Under the pieces are notes generated by a model. The model ran no database searches, was not told the DNA's origin, and saw only the letters and a program-made list of their open reading frames with translations. Both the position numbers and the translations under genes were made by a program. From Streptomyces sp. Ru73 (GTDB lineage: Bacteria; Actinomycetota; Actinomycetes; Streptomycetales; Streptomycetaceae), in NCBI RefSeq assembly GCF_002920575.1, contig NZ_PQSQ01000036.1:1-64000 (forward strand): 64,000 nucleotides of DNA. Direction: 5' to 3'. Shown here piece after piece: positions 28,778-37,050 of the stretch. How positions within the stretch are numbered: the first letter of the stretch is position 1; each line of letters begins with the position of its first letter.

Positions 28778-29125
28778 ATGGCAGACACCAAGCAGGCGGA
28801 CGAGCAGCTGGACAAGCGCGCGGAGAAGCAGACCGCCCGGCTCGCCCGGGAGATGCAGGCCTTCGCCAAGAGCCACGGCGGCAGCGCCGAGGGCCAGCTG
28901 GCGCACATCGGCCGGGGCCGTACCCGCGTCGCCCTGGTCGGCGCCAACGGCGAGTGGGGCAACCTCGTGGCCCGCTCGTACGAGGCCGCGCAGAAGGCCG
29001 CCGAGAAGGCCGGCATCACCCTCCACGACGACTTCGACGGCGACCTGGCCGCCAAGGTGCGCACCGGCCGCTACGAGTGGTCGCGGATGGCGGGCATCCA
29101 GCTGGGCGGGCCCTCGAACGACTGA
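28778..29125 (+). CDS. Small conserved hypothetical protein between ctaB and ctaA
   Basis: 115-aa soluble protein of unknown function. The first 35 residues are a charged, probably coiled helix (KQADEQLDKRAEKQTARLA). The rest has a compact alpha/beta pattern with TRVALVGANGEWGNLVARSYEAA and a C-terminal YEWSRMAGIQLGG. No ribosome-binding site precedes ATG 28778, but TAGCAT lies 7 nt upstream (28765-28770), suggesting a leaderless mRNA; an in-frame ATG at 28769 is an alternative. It ends before a strong convergent terminator. No assigned function. Confidence 0.75.
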   Translation: MADTKQADEQLDKRAEKQTARLAREMQAFAKSHGGSAEGQLAHIGRGRTRVALVGANGEWGNLVARSYEAAQKAAEKAGITLHDDFDGDLAAKVRTGRYEWSRMAGIQLGGPSND

Positions 29126-29206
29126 CTTCCGCGGCGCGTCCGGCCCCGCTCCGTGGGGCCTCCGGGGCGGCCGGACCGGTCGGGCCGGCCGGGGCGGCGT
29201 ATGCAG

Positions 29207-29250
29207 AGAGCCCGCGGGCCACGATCCGGCGATCGTGGCCCGCGGGCTCT
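29207..29250. terminator. Bidirectional terminator between the small gene and ctaA
   Basis: Twenty-base-pair perfect stem (29207-29226 with 29231-29250; core GCGGGCCACGATC / GATCGTGGCCCGC) and a CGGC tetraloop, placed between convergent genes. Confidence 0.9.
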
Positions 29251-29276
29251 GTCGTTCCCCGCGCCGGGAAGGCGCC

Positions 29277-30266
29277 TCAGGCGGCCGTGGTGGCCCTGGG
29301 AGCCTCGACGGGCTCCTGGTCCCCGGCCGGGCCCGGAACGGCCGGCAGCGGGCCGCGCTCGCGCAGCGAGAGGAAGACCCGCAGCACGCAGATCCACACC
29401 AGCGTCGAGCCGAACATGTGGATGCCCACGACCAGCTCCGGCAGGTGCAGGAAGTACTGCACGTAGCCGATGACGCCCTGGAAGGCGAGGCAGCCGAACA
29501 GCTCCAGTACGACGCGGCGGGGCGCGGCGGGCGCCTTCACGGCACGCAGCGTGAACCACAGGGCGACACTCAGGCCGATCACGATGTACACGAAGTCCAC
29601 GTGCAGCTGGGTGATCTCCTGCCAGTCCAGCGGGATGCGGTGCACCTTGCGCGCGTCGCCCGCGTGCGGCCCGGCGCCGGTGACCACCGTGCCGATCACG
29701 GTCAGCGCGGCGGTGGCCAGCACCAGCAGCCAGGACAGCTGGCGGACCGGCCGGGCCACCAGGTCGCGCGGCTCCGCGTCCCCCTCGGCGGCCCGCCGCC
29801 AGGAGATCACGGCCACCGTGAGCAGCCCCGTCGACAGCAGGAAGTGCGAGCTGACGATGTACGGGTTCAGGCCGGTCAGCACGGTGATGCCGCCGACCAC
29901 GGCGTTGCCCATGACGATCCAGAACTGGGCCCAGCCCAGCCGGGTCAGCGAGCGGCGCCGGGGGTGGCGGGCGCGGGCGGCGATGATGAAGAGGCCGACC
30001 ACCGCGCACAGCACGTAGGTGAGCAGCCGGTTGCCGAACTCGATGAGGCCGTTGATGCCCATCTCGTGGGTCGGCGTCAGGCTGCCGGGGGTGCACTGGG
30101 GCCAGGTGGAGCAGCCCAGCCCCGACTGGGTGAGCCGGACCGCGCCGCCGGTCACGACGATGACGACGGCCATGACGACCGTGGCGAGCGCGGTGCGCCG
30201 CACGAAGGCCGCCGACGGCTGCCAGCGGCGGGCGATCTGCTCGAGGGGGTTCAGCGAATTCGGCAC
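29277..30266 (-). CDS. ctaA: Haem A synthase
   Basis: Membrane oxidase that converts haem O to haem A, 329 aa with eight predicted helices. Haem-ligand histidines are expected in THEMGINGLIEFGNRLLT, SSHFLLSTGLL, LHVDFVYIVIG and GIHMFGSTLVW. A Cys pair C-x6-C is seen in GLGCSTWPQCTPG. GTG 30266 has no ribosome-binding site, but TACGAT lies 6 nt upstream on the minus strand, so it is probably leaderless. Convergent with the upstream small gene. Confidence 0.94.
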   Translation of the reverse strand: MPNSLNPLEQIARRWQPSAAFVRRTALATVVMAVVIVVTGGAVRLTQSGLGCSTWPQCTPGSLTPTHEMGINGLIEFGNRLLTYVLCAVVGLFIIAARARHPRRRSLTRLGWAQFWIVMGNAVVGGITVLTGLNPYIVSSHFLLSTGLLTVAVISWRRAAEGDAEPRDLVARPVRQLSWLLVLATAALTVIGTVVTGAGPHAGDARKVHRIPLDWQEITQLHVDFVYIVIGLSVALWFTLRAVKAPAAPRRVVLELFGCLAFQGVIGYVQYFLHLPELVVGIHMFGSTLVWICVLRVFLSLRERGPLPAVPGPAGDQEPVEAPRATTAA

Positions 30267-30340
30267 GGGGTCATCGTATGCGGCGGCTTGTGCGGATTTT
30301 CACGAGGGGGTCCGAGGGAGACGGCTCCCCGGGGAGGCGC

Positions 30341-30387
30341 GGCCACGAGGGGTGCGAAACGGTGCGTACCGTGTACTCCTCGTGGCC
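30341..30387 (-). terminator. Terminator of the ABC exporter operon
   Basis: Ten-base-pair stem GGCCACGAGG / CCTCGTGGCC enclosing an inner ACGGT / ACCGT hairpin, just downstream of the permease stop. Confidence 0.65.
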
Positions 30388-30393
30388 CACGCG

Positions 30394-31191
30394 TCACTCC
30401 CAGCGGAAGAACTTCGCCGCCGCGCCCAGACCCAGCACCGTCCACACCGCGAGGATGCCGAGGTCGGCCAGGGGGAGCCCGGCGCCGTGCTGCAGGACGT
30501 CGCGCAGCCCGTCGGAGAGGGCCGAGATCGGCAGCAGCTGGAGCACGGACTGCGCAGCGCCGGGGAACTTCTCCAGCGGCACGATGACGCCGCCGCCGAC
30601 CAGCAGGAGCAGGAAGACCAGGTTGGCAGCGGCGAGCGTGGCCTCGGCCTTGAGCGCGCCGGCCATCAGCAGCCCGAGCCCGGAGAACGCCGCCGTACCG
30701 AGGACCAGCAGCAGGACCACCCAGACGGGGTTGCCGTGCGGGGACCAGCCGAGCGCGAGGGCGACCACGGTGAGCAGCACGATCTGCAGGATCTCGGTGA
30801 CCAGCACGGAGCAGGTCTTCGCGGTCATCAGCGCCCAGCGGGGGAGCGGTGAGGCGGCGAGCCGCTTGAGCACCCCGTAGCGCCGCTCGAACCCGGTCGC
30901 GATGGCCTGCCCGGTGAAGGCGGTGGACATCACGGCCAGCGCGAGGATGCCGGGCGCGAGGAAGTCGACCGACTTCCCCTGGCCGCCCGCCGTCCCCGTG
31001 GGCACGGCGATGATGTCGACGGCCGAGAAGAGGACGAGCAGCAGCGTCGGGATGACGACGGTGAGCAGCAGCTGCTCCCCGTTGCGCAGCAGCATCTTCG
31101 TCTCGAGGAGGGCCTGCGCGCAGATCATCCGGGGGAGCGGCGCCGCGCCGGGCTTCGGGGTGAAGACACCCTCGGTGGCGGTGGTGCTCAT
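30394..31191 (-). CDS. ABC-2 type transporter permease
   Basis: Six-helix ABC-2 family membrane subunit, 265 aa, partner of the ATPase encoded upstream. The hydrophobic segments are separated by short loops, with the conserved ATGFERRYGVLKRLAASPLPR cytoplasmic region near residue 105 and GGGVIVPLEKFPG between helices 5 and 6. The substrate is unknown; placement beside ctaA suggests a haem/oxidase or envelope role, but that is only inference. Its start codon is embedded in a 30-bp repeat of the ATPase gene end. Confidence 0.9.
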   Translation of the reverse strand: MSTTATEGVFTPKPGAAPLPRMICAQALLETKMLLRNGEQLLLTVVIPTLLLVLFSAVDIIAVPTGTAGGQGKSVDFLAPGILALAVMSTAFTGQAIATGFERRYGVLKRLAASPLPRWALMTAKTCSVLVTEILQIVLLTVVALALGWSPHGNPVWVVLLLVLGTAAFSGLGLLMAGALKAEATLAAANLVFLLLLVGGGVIVPLEKFPGAAQSVLQLLPISALSDGLRDVLQHGAGLPLADLGILAVWTVLGLGAAAKFFRWE

Positions 31192-31309
31192 GCGCGCAGC
31201 TCCTTGCCCGTCAGCTCCAGGCTGTGCCTTCCCGGGGGACGACCCCCGGACCCCCGGCCGGAGGAGGGACGACCTTGCGTCATGCGCGCAGCTCCTTGCC
31301 CGTCAGCTC
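31188..31309. repeat. Duplicated ATPase gene end with REP-like palindrome
   Basis: A 30-bp sequence covering the last codons and stop of the ATPase (31280-31309) is repeated exactly at 31188-31217, where it overlaps the permease start. Between them lies a GC palindrome (31231-31253; CCCGGGGG ... CCCCCGG). The offset is 92 bp. Removing 92 bp restores an ATGA overlap between the two genes. Confidence 0.92.
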
Positions 31310-32242
31310 AAGAAATACGTCTTCCAGGGTGTGCCGCTCGACCGCTATGCGGTCCGGCAGGACGCCGTTCTGGGCGCACCAGGTGGTGACGGTGGCCAGC
31401 AGCTGCGGGTCGACCGTGCCGGTGACCCGGTACGCGCCCGGCGTCAGCTCGGCCGCCGCGCACTCCGGGGGCAGCGCCTTGAGGAGTGAGGAGAGGTCCA
31501 GGCCGGGCCGGCCCGTGAAGCGCAGGGTGTTCTCCGCACCTCCCTTGCACAGCGTGTCGGGGCTCCCCTGGGCGATGACCCGGCCCCCGTCGATGATCGC
31601 GACGTCGTCGGCCAGCTGCTCGGCCTCGTCCATGAAGTGCGTGGTCAGCACCACGCCCACGCCGTCGGCGCGCAGCTCCCGTACGAGGTCCCAGGTCGCG
31701 TGGCGGGCCTGCGGGTCCAGACCCGCGGTCGGCTCGTCGAGGAAGACCAGCTCGGGGCGGCCGACGACGGCCATGGCGAGTGCCAGGCGCTGCTGCTGGC
31801 CGCCCGAGAGCCGCCGGTAGCTCGTCCGGCCGCAGGAGCCCAGTCCCAGCCGCTCGATCAGGAGGTCCACGTCCACGGGATGCGCGTGCAGCGACGCGGT
31901 GTGCCGCAGCATTTCCTCGGCGCGGGCACCCGCGTACACGCCCCCGGACTGCAGCATCACGCCGATACGGGGGCGCAGCGCGGCGGCGTCGGCGACGGGG
32001 TCCAGGCCCAGGACGCGGACGGTGCCGGCGTCCGGACGGCGGTAGCCCTCGCAGATCTCGACGGTGGTGGTCTTGCCGGCGCCGTTCGGGCCGAGGACGG
32101 CGGTGACGGTGCCGCGGGCGACGGTGAGGTCCAGGCCGTCCACGGCGGTCTTGGCGCCGTACCGCTTGACCAGTCCCGTGACCTGGACGGCAGGCTCTCG
32201 CCCGTGGGTCCGGGGGGCGTCCCCCGGGGAGGTGCTGCGCAT
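31280..32242 (-). CDS. ABC transporter ATP-binding protein (ABC-2 exporter)
   Basis: 320-aa ATPase driving the adjacent permease. Walker A is GPNGAGKTTT, the signature LSGGQQQRLALAMA and Walker B LVFLDEPTAGLDP, with the switch histidine in TTHFMDEAEQLADD. A C-terminal DUF4162-like domain ends TLEDVFLELTGKEL. The first 17 residues are encoded partly by a REP-like palindrome (32206-32228), so the N-terminus may be a recent extension. ATG 32242 has no ribosome-binding site, but TAGACT lies 7 nt upstream (32250-32255), predicting a leaderless mRNA. Confidence 0.93.
   Translation of the reverse strand: MRSTSPGDAPRTHGREPAVQVTGLVKRYGAKTAVDGLDLTVARGTVTAVLGPNGAGKTTTVEICEGYRRPDAGTVRVLGLDPVADAAALRPRIGVMLQSGGVYAGARAEEMLRHTASLHAHPVDVDLLIERLGLGSCGRTSYRRLSGGQQQRLALAMAVVGRPELVFLDEPTAGLDPQARHATWDLVRELRADGVGVVLTTHFMDEAEQLADDVAIIDGGRVIAQGSPDTLCKGGAENTLRFTGRPGLDLSSLLKALPPECAAAELTPGAYRVTGTVDPQLLATVTTWCAQNGVLPDRIAVERHTLEDVFLELTGKELRA
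32206..32228. repeat. REP-like palindrome inside the ATPase 5' end
   Basis: A 23-bp GC-rich palindrome (core GGGTCC then CCCCCGGG) identical except for one base to the reverse complement of 31231-31253 in the same operon. It encodes part of the SPGDAPRTHG stretch at the ATPase N-terminus. Confidence 0.8.
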
Positions 32243-32311
32243 GACCGGCAGTCTACGAAGGCGCGCCTTCCGGCTCCCACGGGGGCTCCCGCGCCCCGTC
32301 GCGAAGGGGCC

Positions 32312-32341
32312 TTGCACTTAGGTTCACCTAAGTGATAGAGG
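32312..32341 (+). promoter_or_regulatory. suf operon promoter with palindromic operator
   Basis: TTGCAC (32312-32317) N18 TAGAGG (32336-32341) forms a promoter. A perfect palindrome CACTTAGGT-TC-ACCTAAGTG (32315-32334) fills the spacer, an ideal place for a repressor. SufR, encoded next, is the likely binder; SufR of Streptomyces avermitilis is known to repress its own suf operon. The site resembles an iron box (TTAGGT...ACCTAA) with a shorter spacer, so DmdR-type iron control is an alternative. Confidence 0.72.
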
Positions 32342-32403
32342 CCACCACGCGAAGGATCGAACGAGGCTTGTCCTGGTCTGAAGAATTACGCAACAATGTC
32401 GTT

Positions 32404-33270
32404 GTGAAATACGCGAGCGAGGATCGACAGGCACCCGCGGCCACCCCGGCCGCCGGGCCGGTGACCTCAGCCTCTGCGCAGGTCACCGCGCAGGACGAAG
32501 CACACGGCACGCGGAACCGCGTCGCCCGCTCCATCCTGGACCACGGCCCCTCCACCGCCGCCGAGCTGGCGCTGCGGCTGGAGCTGACCCAGGCCGCCGT
32601 CCGGCGCCATCTCGACGCCCTCGTGTCCGAGGGTGTCGTCGAACCCCGAGAGAAGCGGGTGTACGGCACGCGTTCCCGCGGCCGTCCCGCGAAGGCCTTC
32701 GCGCTGACGGACTGCGGCCGGGACGCCTTCGACCAGGCGTACGACAGCCTGGCCTCCGACGCCCTGCGCTGGATCGCGCGGAGCGCGGGCGGCGGCGAGC
32801 GCGGCGAGGCCGCGGTCGCCGAGTTCGCCCGCGCGCGGCTCGAGGCCCAGGCCGAGGAGTACCGCTCGGCGGTCGAGGCCGCGCCCCCGGAGGACCGCAC
32901 CAAGGCCCTTGCGAAGGCATTGACCGCGGACGGGTACGCTGCTACGGCGCGCAGCGCCCCCCATCTCCAGCAAGGTGAACAGCTCTGCCAGCACCACTGT
33001 CCGGTCGCCCATGTGGCCGAGCAGTTCCCTCAGCTGTGCGAGGCGGAGACCGAGGTCTTCTCGCGCCTGCTCGGGACCCACGTGCAGCGTCTTGCCACCA
33101 TCGCCCACGGCGACGGTGTCTGCACGACCTTCGTCCCCAAGGCGACGGCCCAGGGCGCCCCCAAGGCCCAGGACCGGCGCCGGACGGCGAAGGCCACCGG
33201 CAAGGCCGACCACCGCACCACCAAGACCACCACCGCATCTGCAAGCACGGCCGGGAGGAACCCCGCATGA
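32404..33270 (+). CDS. sufR: SufR-type iron-sulfur-sensing repressor
   Basis: 288-aa winged-helix regulator of the suf operon. The helix-turn-helix lies around residues 49-75 (STAAELALRLELTQAAVRRHL) with a wing containing GTRSRGRPAKAF. C195, C199, C212 and C240 can hold the Fe-S cluster through which SufR senses cluster demand. A basic Thr/Lys/Ala tail follows. GTG 32404 is preferred: an upstream in-frame GTG (32332) lies inside the operator, before the predicted transcript start. The stop overlaps the sufB start as ATGA. Confidence 0.9.
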   Translation: MKYASEDRQAPAATPAAGPVTSASAQVTAQDEAHGTRNRVARSILDHGPSTAAELALRLELTQAAVRRHLDALVSEGVVEPREKRVYGTRSRGRPAKAFALTDCGRDAFDQAYDSLASDALRWIARSAGGGERGEAAVAEFARARLEAQAEEYRSAVEAAPPEDRTKALAKALTADGYAATARSAPHLQQGEQLCQHHCPVAHVAEQFPQLCEAETEVFSRLLGTHVQRLATIAHGDGVCTTFVPKATAQGAPKAQDRRRTAKATGKADHRTTKTTTASASTAGRNPA

Positions 33271-34688
33271 CGCTCCCCACGGAGACTGCTCACCCTGAGC
33301 TCGAGGGTCTGGGCAAGTACGAATACGGCTGGGCCGACTCCGACGTCGCCGGCGCGTCCGCCAAGCGCGGCCTCTCCGAGGAGGTCGTCCGCGACATCTC
33401 GGCGAAGAAGAACGAGCCGGAGTGGATGCTCAAGCTTCGCCTGAAGGGCCACAAGCTCTTCGAGAAGAAGCCCATGCCGAACTGGGGCTCGGACCTCTCC
33501 GGCATCGACTTCGACAACATCAAGTACTTCGTGCGCTCCACCGAGCAGCAGGCTGCCAGCTGGGAGGAGCTGCCGGAGGACATCAAGAACACCTACGACA
33601 AGCTCGGCATCCCGGAGGCGGAGAAGCAGCGCCTGGTGGCCGGTGTCGCCGCGCAGTACGAGTCCGAGGTCGTCTACCACCAGATCCGCGAGGACCTGGA
33701 GGCGCAGGGCGTCCTGTTCCTGGACACCGACACCGCGCTCAAGGAGCACCCGGAGCTCTTCAAGGAGTACTTCGGCACGGTGATCCCGGCGGGTGACAAC
33801 AAGTTCGCCGCGCTGAACACCGCGGTGTGGTCCGGCGGCTCGTTCATCTACGTGCCCCCGGGCGTGCACGTCGACATCCCGCTGCAGGCCTACTTCCGGA
33901 TCAACACCGAGAACATGGGTCAGTTCGAGCGGACGCTGATCATCGTCGACGAGGACGCCTACGTCCACTACGTCGAGGGCTGCACGGCGCCGATCTACAA
34001 GTCGGACTCGCTGCACTCCGCGGTCGTGGAGATCATCGTCAAGAAGGGCGGCCGCTGCCGCTACACGACGATCCAGAACTGGTCGAACAACGTCTACAAC
34101 CTGGTCACCAAGCGTGCCGTGGCCTACGAGGGCGCGACCATGGAGTGGGTCGACGGCAACCTCGGCTCCAAGGTGACGATGAAGTACCCGGCCGTCTACC
34201 TGATGGGCGAGCACGCCAAGGGCGAGACCCTGTCCATCGCCTTCGCGGGCGAGGGCCAGCACCAGGACGCCGGCGCCAAGATGGTCCACATGGCTCCGAA
34301 CACCTCCTCGAACATCGTCTCCAAGTCGGTGGCGCGGGGCGGCGGCCGGACCTCCTACCGCGGCCTCATCGAGATCGGTGAGGGTGCCGAGGGCGCCAAG
34401 TCCAACGTGCTCTGCGACGCCCTGCTGGTGGACACGATCTCCCGCTCGGACACCTACCCCTACGTGGACGTCCGCGAGGACGACGTGTCCATGGGCCACG
34501 AGGCGACCGTCTCCAAGGTCAGCGAGGACCAGCTCTTCTACCTGATGGCCCGCGGCCTCTCCGAGGACGAGGCCATGGCGATGATCGTGCGCGGCTTCGT
34601 CGAGCCCATCGCCCGTGAGCTGCCCATGGAGTACGCGCTGGAGCTCAACCGGCTGATCGAGCTGCAGATGGAGGGCGCGGTCGGCTGA
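33267..34688 (+). CDS. sufB: Fe-S cluster assembly scaffold SufB
   Basis: Core scaffold of the SufBCD complex on which Fe-S clusters are built, 473 aa. Conserved blocks include SGGSFIYVPPGVHVDIPLQ, EGCTAPIY, MVHMAPNTSSNIVSKS and the C-terminal EATVSKVSEDQLFYLMARGL. GGGAGG precedes ATG 33267, which overlaps the sufR stop. No intein interrupts the gene, in contrast to mycobacterial sufB. Confidence 0.97.
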   Translation: MTLPTETAHPELEGLGKYEYGWADSDVAGASAKRGLSEEVVRDISAKKNEPEWMLKLRLKGHKLFEKKPMPNWGSDLSGIDFDNIKYFVRSTEQQAASWEELPEDIKNTYDKLGIPEAEKQRLVAGVAAQYESEVVYHQIREDLEAQGVLFLDTDTALKEHPELFKEYFGTVIPAGDNKFAALNTAVWSGGSFIYVPPGVHVDIPLQAYFRINTENMGQFERTLIIVDEDAYVHYVEGCTAPIYKSDSLHSAVVEIIVKKGGRCRYTTIQNWSNNVYNLVTKRAVAYEGATMEWVDGNLGSKVTMKYPAVYLMGEHAKGETLSIAFAGEGQHQDAGAKMVHMAPNTSSNIVSKSVARGGGRTSYRGLIEIGEGAEGAKSNVLCDALLVDTISRSDTYPYVDVREDDVSMGHEATVSKVSEDQLFYLMARGLSEDEAMAMIVRGFVEPIARELPMEYALELNRLIELQMEGAVG

Positions 34689-34776
34689 CCGAGCCGTCCG
34701 GGGGCCGGGTCCACGGACCCGGCCCACCCCCGCCGCAGCAAAATTCTTGATCCAGAAAGCGAGCACTACGACAGCC

Positions 34777-35958
34777 ATGGCTGAGGCTCAGAACATCCCC
34801 GCGGGCTCCACCACCGCGGGCTCGATCGCGGTGGCCGCGGAGTCCACCGTCGCCACCCGGATGAGCGCCCCGCCGTCCTACGACGTGGCGGACTTCCCCG
34901 TGCCGCACGGCCGCGAGGAGGAGTGGCGCTTCACGCCGCTGGAGCGCCTGAAGGGCCTCCACGACGGCACCGCCACCGCCACCGGCGGCATCTCGGTCGA
35001 GATCAACGCGCCGGAGGGCGTGACGGTCGAGGCCGTGGGCCGCGACGACGCTCGCGTCGGCAAGGCCGGCAAGCCCATCGACCGGGTCGCCGCGCAGGCC
35101 TACAGCTCCTTCGAGAAGGCGTCCGTCGTCTCCGTGCCCAAGGAGACCGTGCTCGACGAGCCGATCCGCATCGCCGTGCGCGGCGAGGGCGGGGTGGCCT
35201 ACGGCCACCAGGTCATCGAGCTGGGAGCCTTCGCCGAGGCCGTCGTCGTCATCGACCACACCGGTGACGCCACGCTCGCCGCCAACGTCGACTACCTCCT
35301 CGGCGACGGCGCCAAGCTGACCGTCGTCTCCGTCCAGGACTGGGACGACAGCGCGGTCCACGCGGGCCAGCACAACGCCCTGGTCGGCCGGGACGCCTCC
35401 TTCAAGTCCGTGATCGTCACCTTCGGCGGTGACCTGGTCCGGCTGAACCCGCGCGTCACCTACGCCGGTCCCGGCGGTGAGGCCGAGTTCTACGGCCTGT
35501 ACTTCACCGACAACGGCCAGCACCAGGAGCACCGCCTCTTCGTCGACCACGAGGCGACCAACTGCCGCTCCAACGTGGTCTACAAGGGCGCCCTCCAGGG
35601 CGAGGACGCGCACGCCGTCTGGATCGGCGACGTCCTCATCCGCGCCGCGGCGACCGGCACGGACACCTACGAGCTCAACCGCAACCTGGTCCTCACGGAC
35701 GGCGCGCGGGTGGACTCGGTGCCGAACCTGGAGATCGAGACCGGCGAGATCGTCGGCGCGGGCCACGCCTCGGCGACCGGCCGCTTCGACGACGAGCAGC
35801 TGTTCTACCTGATGGCCCGCGGCATCCCCGCCGAGGAGGCCCGCCGCCTGGTGGTCCGCGGCTTCTTCGCCGAGCTGGTCCAGCAGATCGGCCTCCCGGA
35901 CGTCGAGGAGCGCCTCATCGCCAAGATCGAGGCCGAACTGGAAGCGTCGGTGGCATGA
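34777..35958 (+). CDS. sufD: Fe-S cluster assembly protein SufD
   Basis: SufB paralogue that completes the SufBCD scaffold, 393 aa. EEEWRFTPLERL near the N-terminus, LFVDHEATNCRSNVVYKG in the middle and the C-terminal DEQLFYLMARGIPAEEARRLVV are typical. ATG 34777 begins MAEAQNIPAG; its ribosome-binding site is weak, and an upstream in-frame TTG (34747) is less likely. The stop overlaps the ferredoxin start (ATGA). Confidence 0.96.
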   Translation: MAEAQNIPAGSTTAGSIAVAAESTVATRMSAPPSYDVADFPVPHGREEEWRFTPLERLKGLHDGTATATGGISVEINAPEGVTVEAVGRDDARVGKAGKPIDRVAAQAYSSFEKASVVSVPKETVLDEPIRIAVRGEGGVAYGHQVIELGAFAEAVVVIDHTGDATLAANVDYLLGDGAKLTVVSVQDWDDSAVHAGQHNALVGRDASFKSVIVTFGGDLVRLNPRVTYAGPGGEAEFYGLYFTDNGQHQEHRLFVDHEATNCRSNVVYKGALQGEDAHAVWIGDVLIRAAATGTDTYELNRNLVLTDGARVDSVPNLEIETGEIVGAGHASATGRFDDEQLFYLMARGIPAEEARRLVVRGFFAELVQQIGLPDVEERLIAKIEAELEASVA

Positions 35959-36278
35959 CACCCAACTTCGTACGAGCCTGTGGGCTGAGCGAGCTCGAAG
36001 AGGACACCCCCAAGCGGGTCGAGCTCGACGGCACCCCGGTCTCGGTCGTCCGTACCGAGGGCGAGGTGTTCGCGATCAACGACATCTGCTCGCACGCGAA
36101 CGTCTCCCTCTCGGAGGGCGAGGTGGAGGACTGCTCCATCGAATGCTGGCTGCACGGCTCCAGCTTCGACCTCCGCACCGGCAAGCCGTCCGGCCTTCCC
36201 GCGACGCAGCCCGTCCCCGTGTACCCCGTAAAGATCGAAGGGGACGACGTGCTCGTCTCCGTCACCCAGGAGTCCTGA
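35955..36278 (+). CDS. Rieske-type ferredoxin embedded in the suf operon
   Basis: 107-aa soluble Rieske [2Fe-2S] ferredoxin of the NirD/non-haem-oxygenase type. The ligands C45/H47 (ICSHANVSL) and C64/H67 (CWLHGSSFD) are intact. It sits between sufD and sufC, overlapping sufD by 4 nt and ending 7 nt before sufC, so it is made in step with the assembly machinery. It may donate electrons during cluster assembly, but no oxygenase partner is nearby. Confidence 0.93.
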   Translation: MTPNFVRACGLSELEEDTPKRVELDGTPVSVVRTEGEVFAINDICSHANVSLSEGEVEDCSIECWLHGSSFDLRTGKPSGLPATQPVPVYPVKIEGDDVLVSVTQES

Positions 36279-36285
36279 GTTCCCC

Positions 36286-37050
36286 ATGGCAACGCTTGAG
36301 ATTCACGACCTGCACGTCTCCGTCGAGGCCGAGAACGGCCCGCGCGAGATCCTGAAGGGCGTCGACCTGACCGTGAAGCAGGGCGAGACGCACGCCATCA
36401 TGGGCCCCAACGGCTCCGGCAAGTCCACCCTCGCGTACTCGCTCGCGGGTCACCCCAAGTACACGATCACCGGCGGCACCGTCACCCTCGACGGCGAGGA
36501 CGTCCTCGAGATGTCCGTCGACGAGCGTGCCCGCGCCGGCGTCTTCCTCGCCATGCAGTACCCGGTCGAGGTCCCCGGCGTCTCCGTCTCCAACTTCCTG
36601 CGCACCTCCGCCACCGCCGTCCGCGGCGAGGCCCCCAAGCTGCGGACGTGGGTCAAGGAGGTCAAGGAGGCCATGGAGCGCCTCTCGATGGACCCGGCGT
36701 TCGCCGAGCGCAACGTCAACGAGGGCTTCTCCGGCGGTGAGAAGAAGCGCCACGAGATCCTCCAGCTGGAGCTGCTCAAGCCGAAGATCGCGATCCTCGA
36801 CGAGACCGACTCCGGCCTGGACGTCGACGCGCTGCGCATCGTCTCCGAGGGCGTGAACCGGGTCCGCGAGTCCGGTGAGGTCGGCACCCTGCTGATCACC
36901 CACTACACGCGGATCCTCCGTTACATCAAGCCCGACCACGTCCACGTGTTCGCCAACGGCCGGATCGCCGAGTCCGGTGGCCCGGAGCTGGCGGACAAGC
37001 TGGAGGCCGAGGGCTACGAGGCGTACGTGAAGGGTGGCGCTACCGCGTGA
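36286..37050 (+). CDS. sufC: Fe-S cluster assembly ATPase SufC
   Basis: ABC-type ATPase of the SufBCD complex, 254 aa. Walker A GPNGSGKST (40-48), signature FSGGEKKRHEI and Walker B IAILDETDSGLD are intact, with H-loop LITHYTRIL. The DETDSGLD form, instead of DEPTSGLD, is characteristic of SufC. The stop overlaps the sufS GTG start. Confidence 0.97.
   Translation: MATLEIHDLHVSVEAENGPREILKGVDLTVKQGETHAIMGPNGSGKSTLAYSLAGHPKYTITGGTVTLDGEDVLEMSVDERARAGVFLAMQYPVEVPGVSVSNFLRTSATAVRGEAPKLRTWVKEVKEAMERLSMDPAFAERNVNEGFSGGEKKRHEILQLELLKPKIAILDETDSGLDVDALRIVSEGVNRVRESGEVGTLLITHYTRILRYIKPDHVHVFANGRIAESGGPELADKLEAEGYEAYVKGGATA

Noticed and set aside
32332..32403. Upstream GTG start for sufR
   Set aside because: It falls in the operator, before the predicted transcript start.
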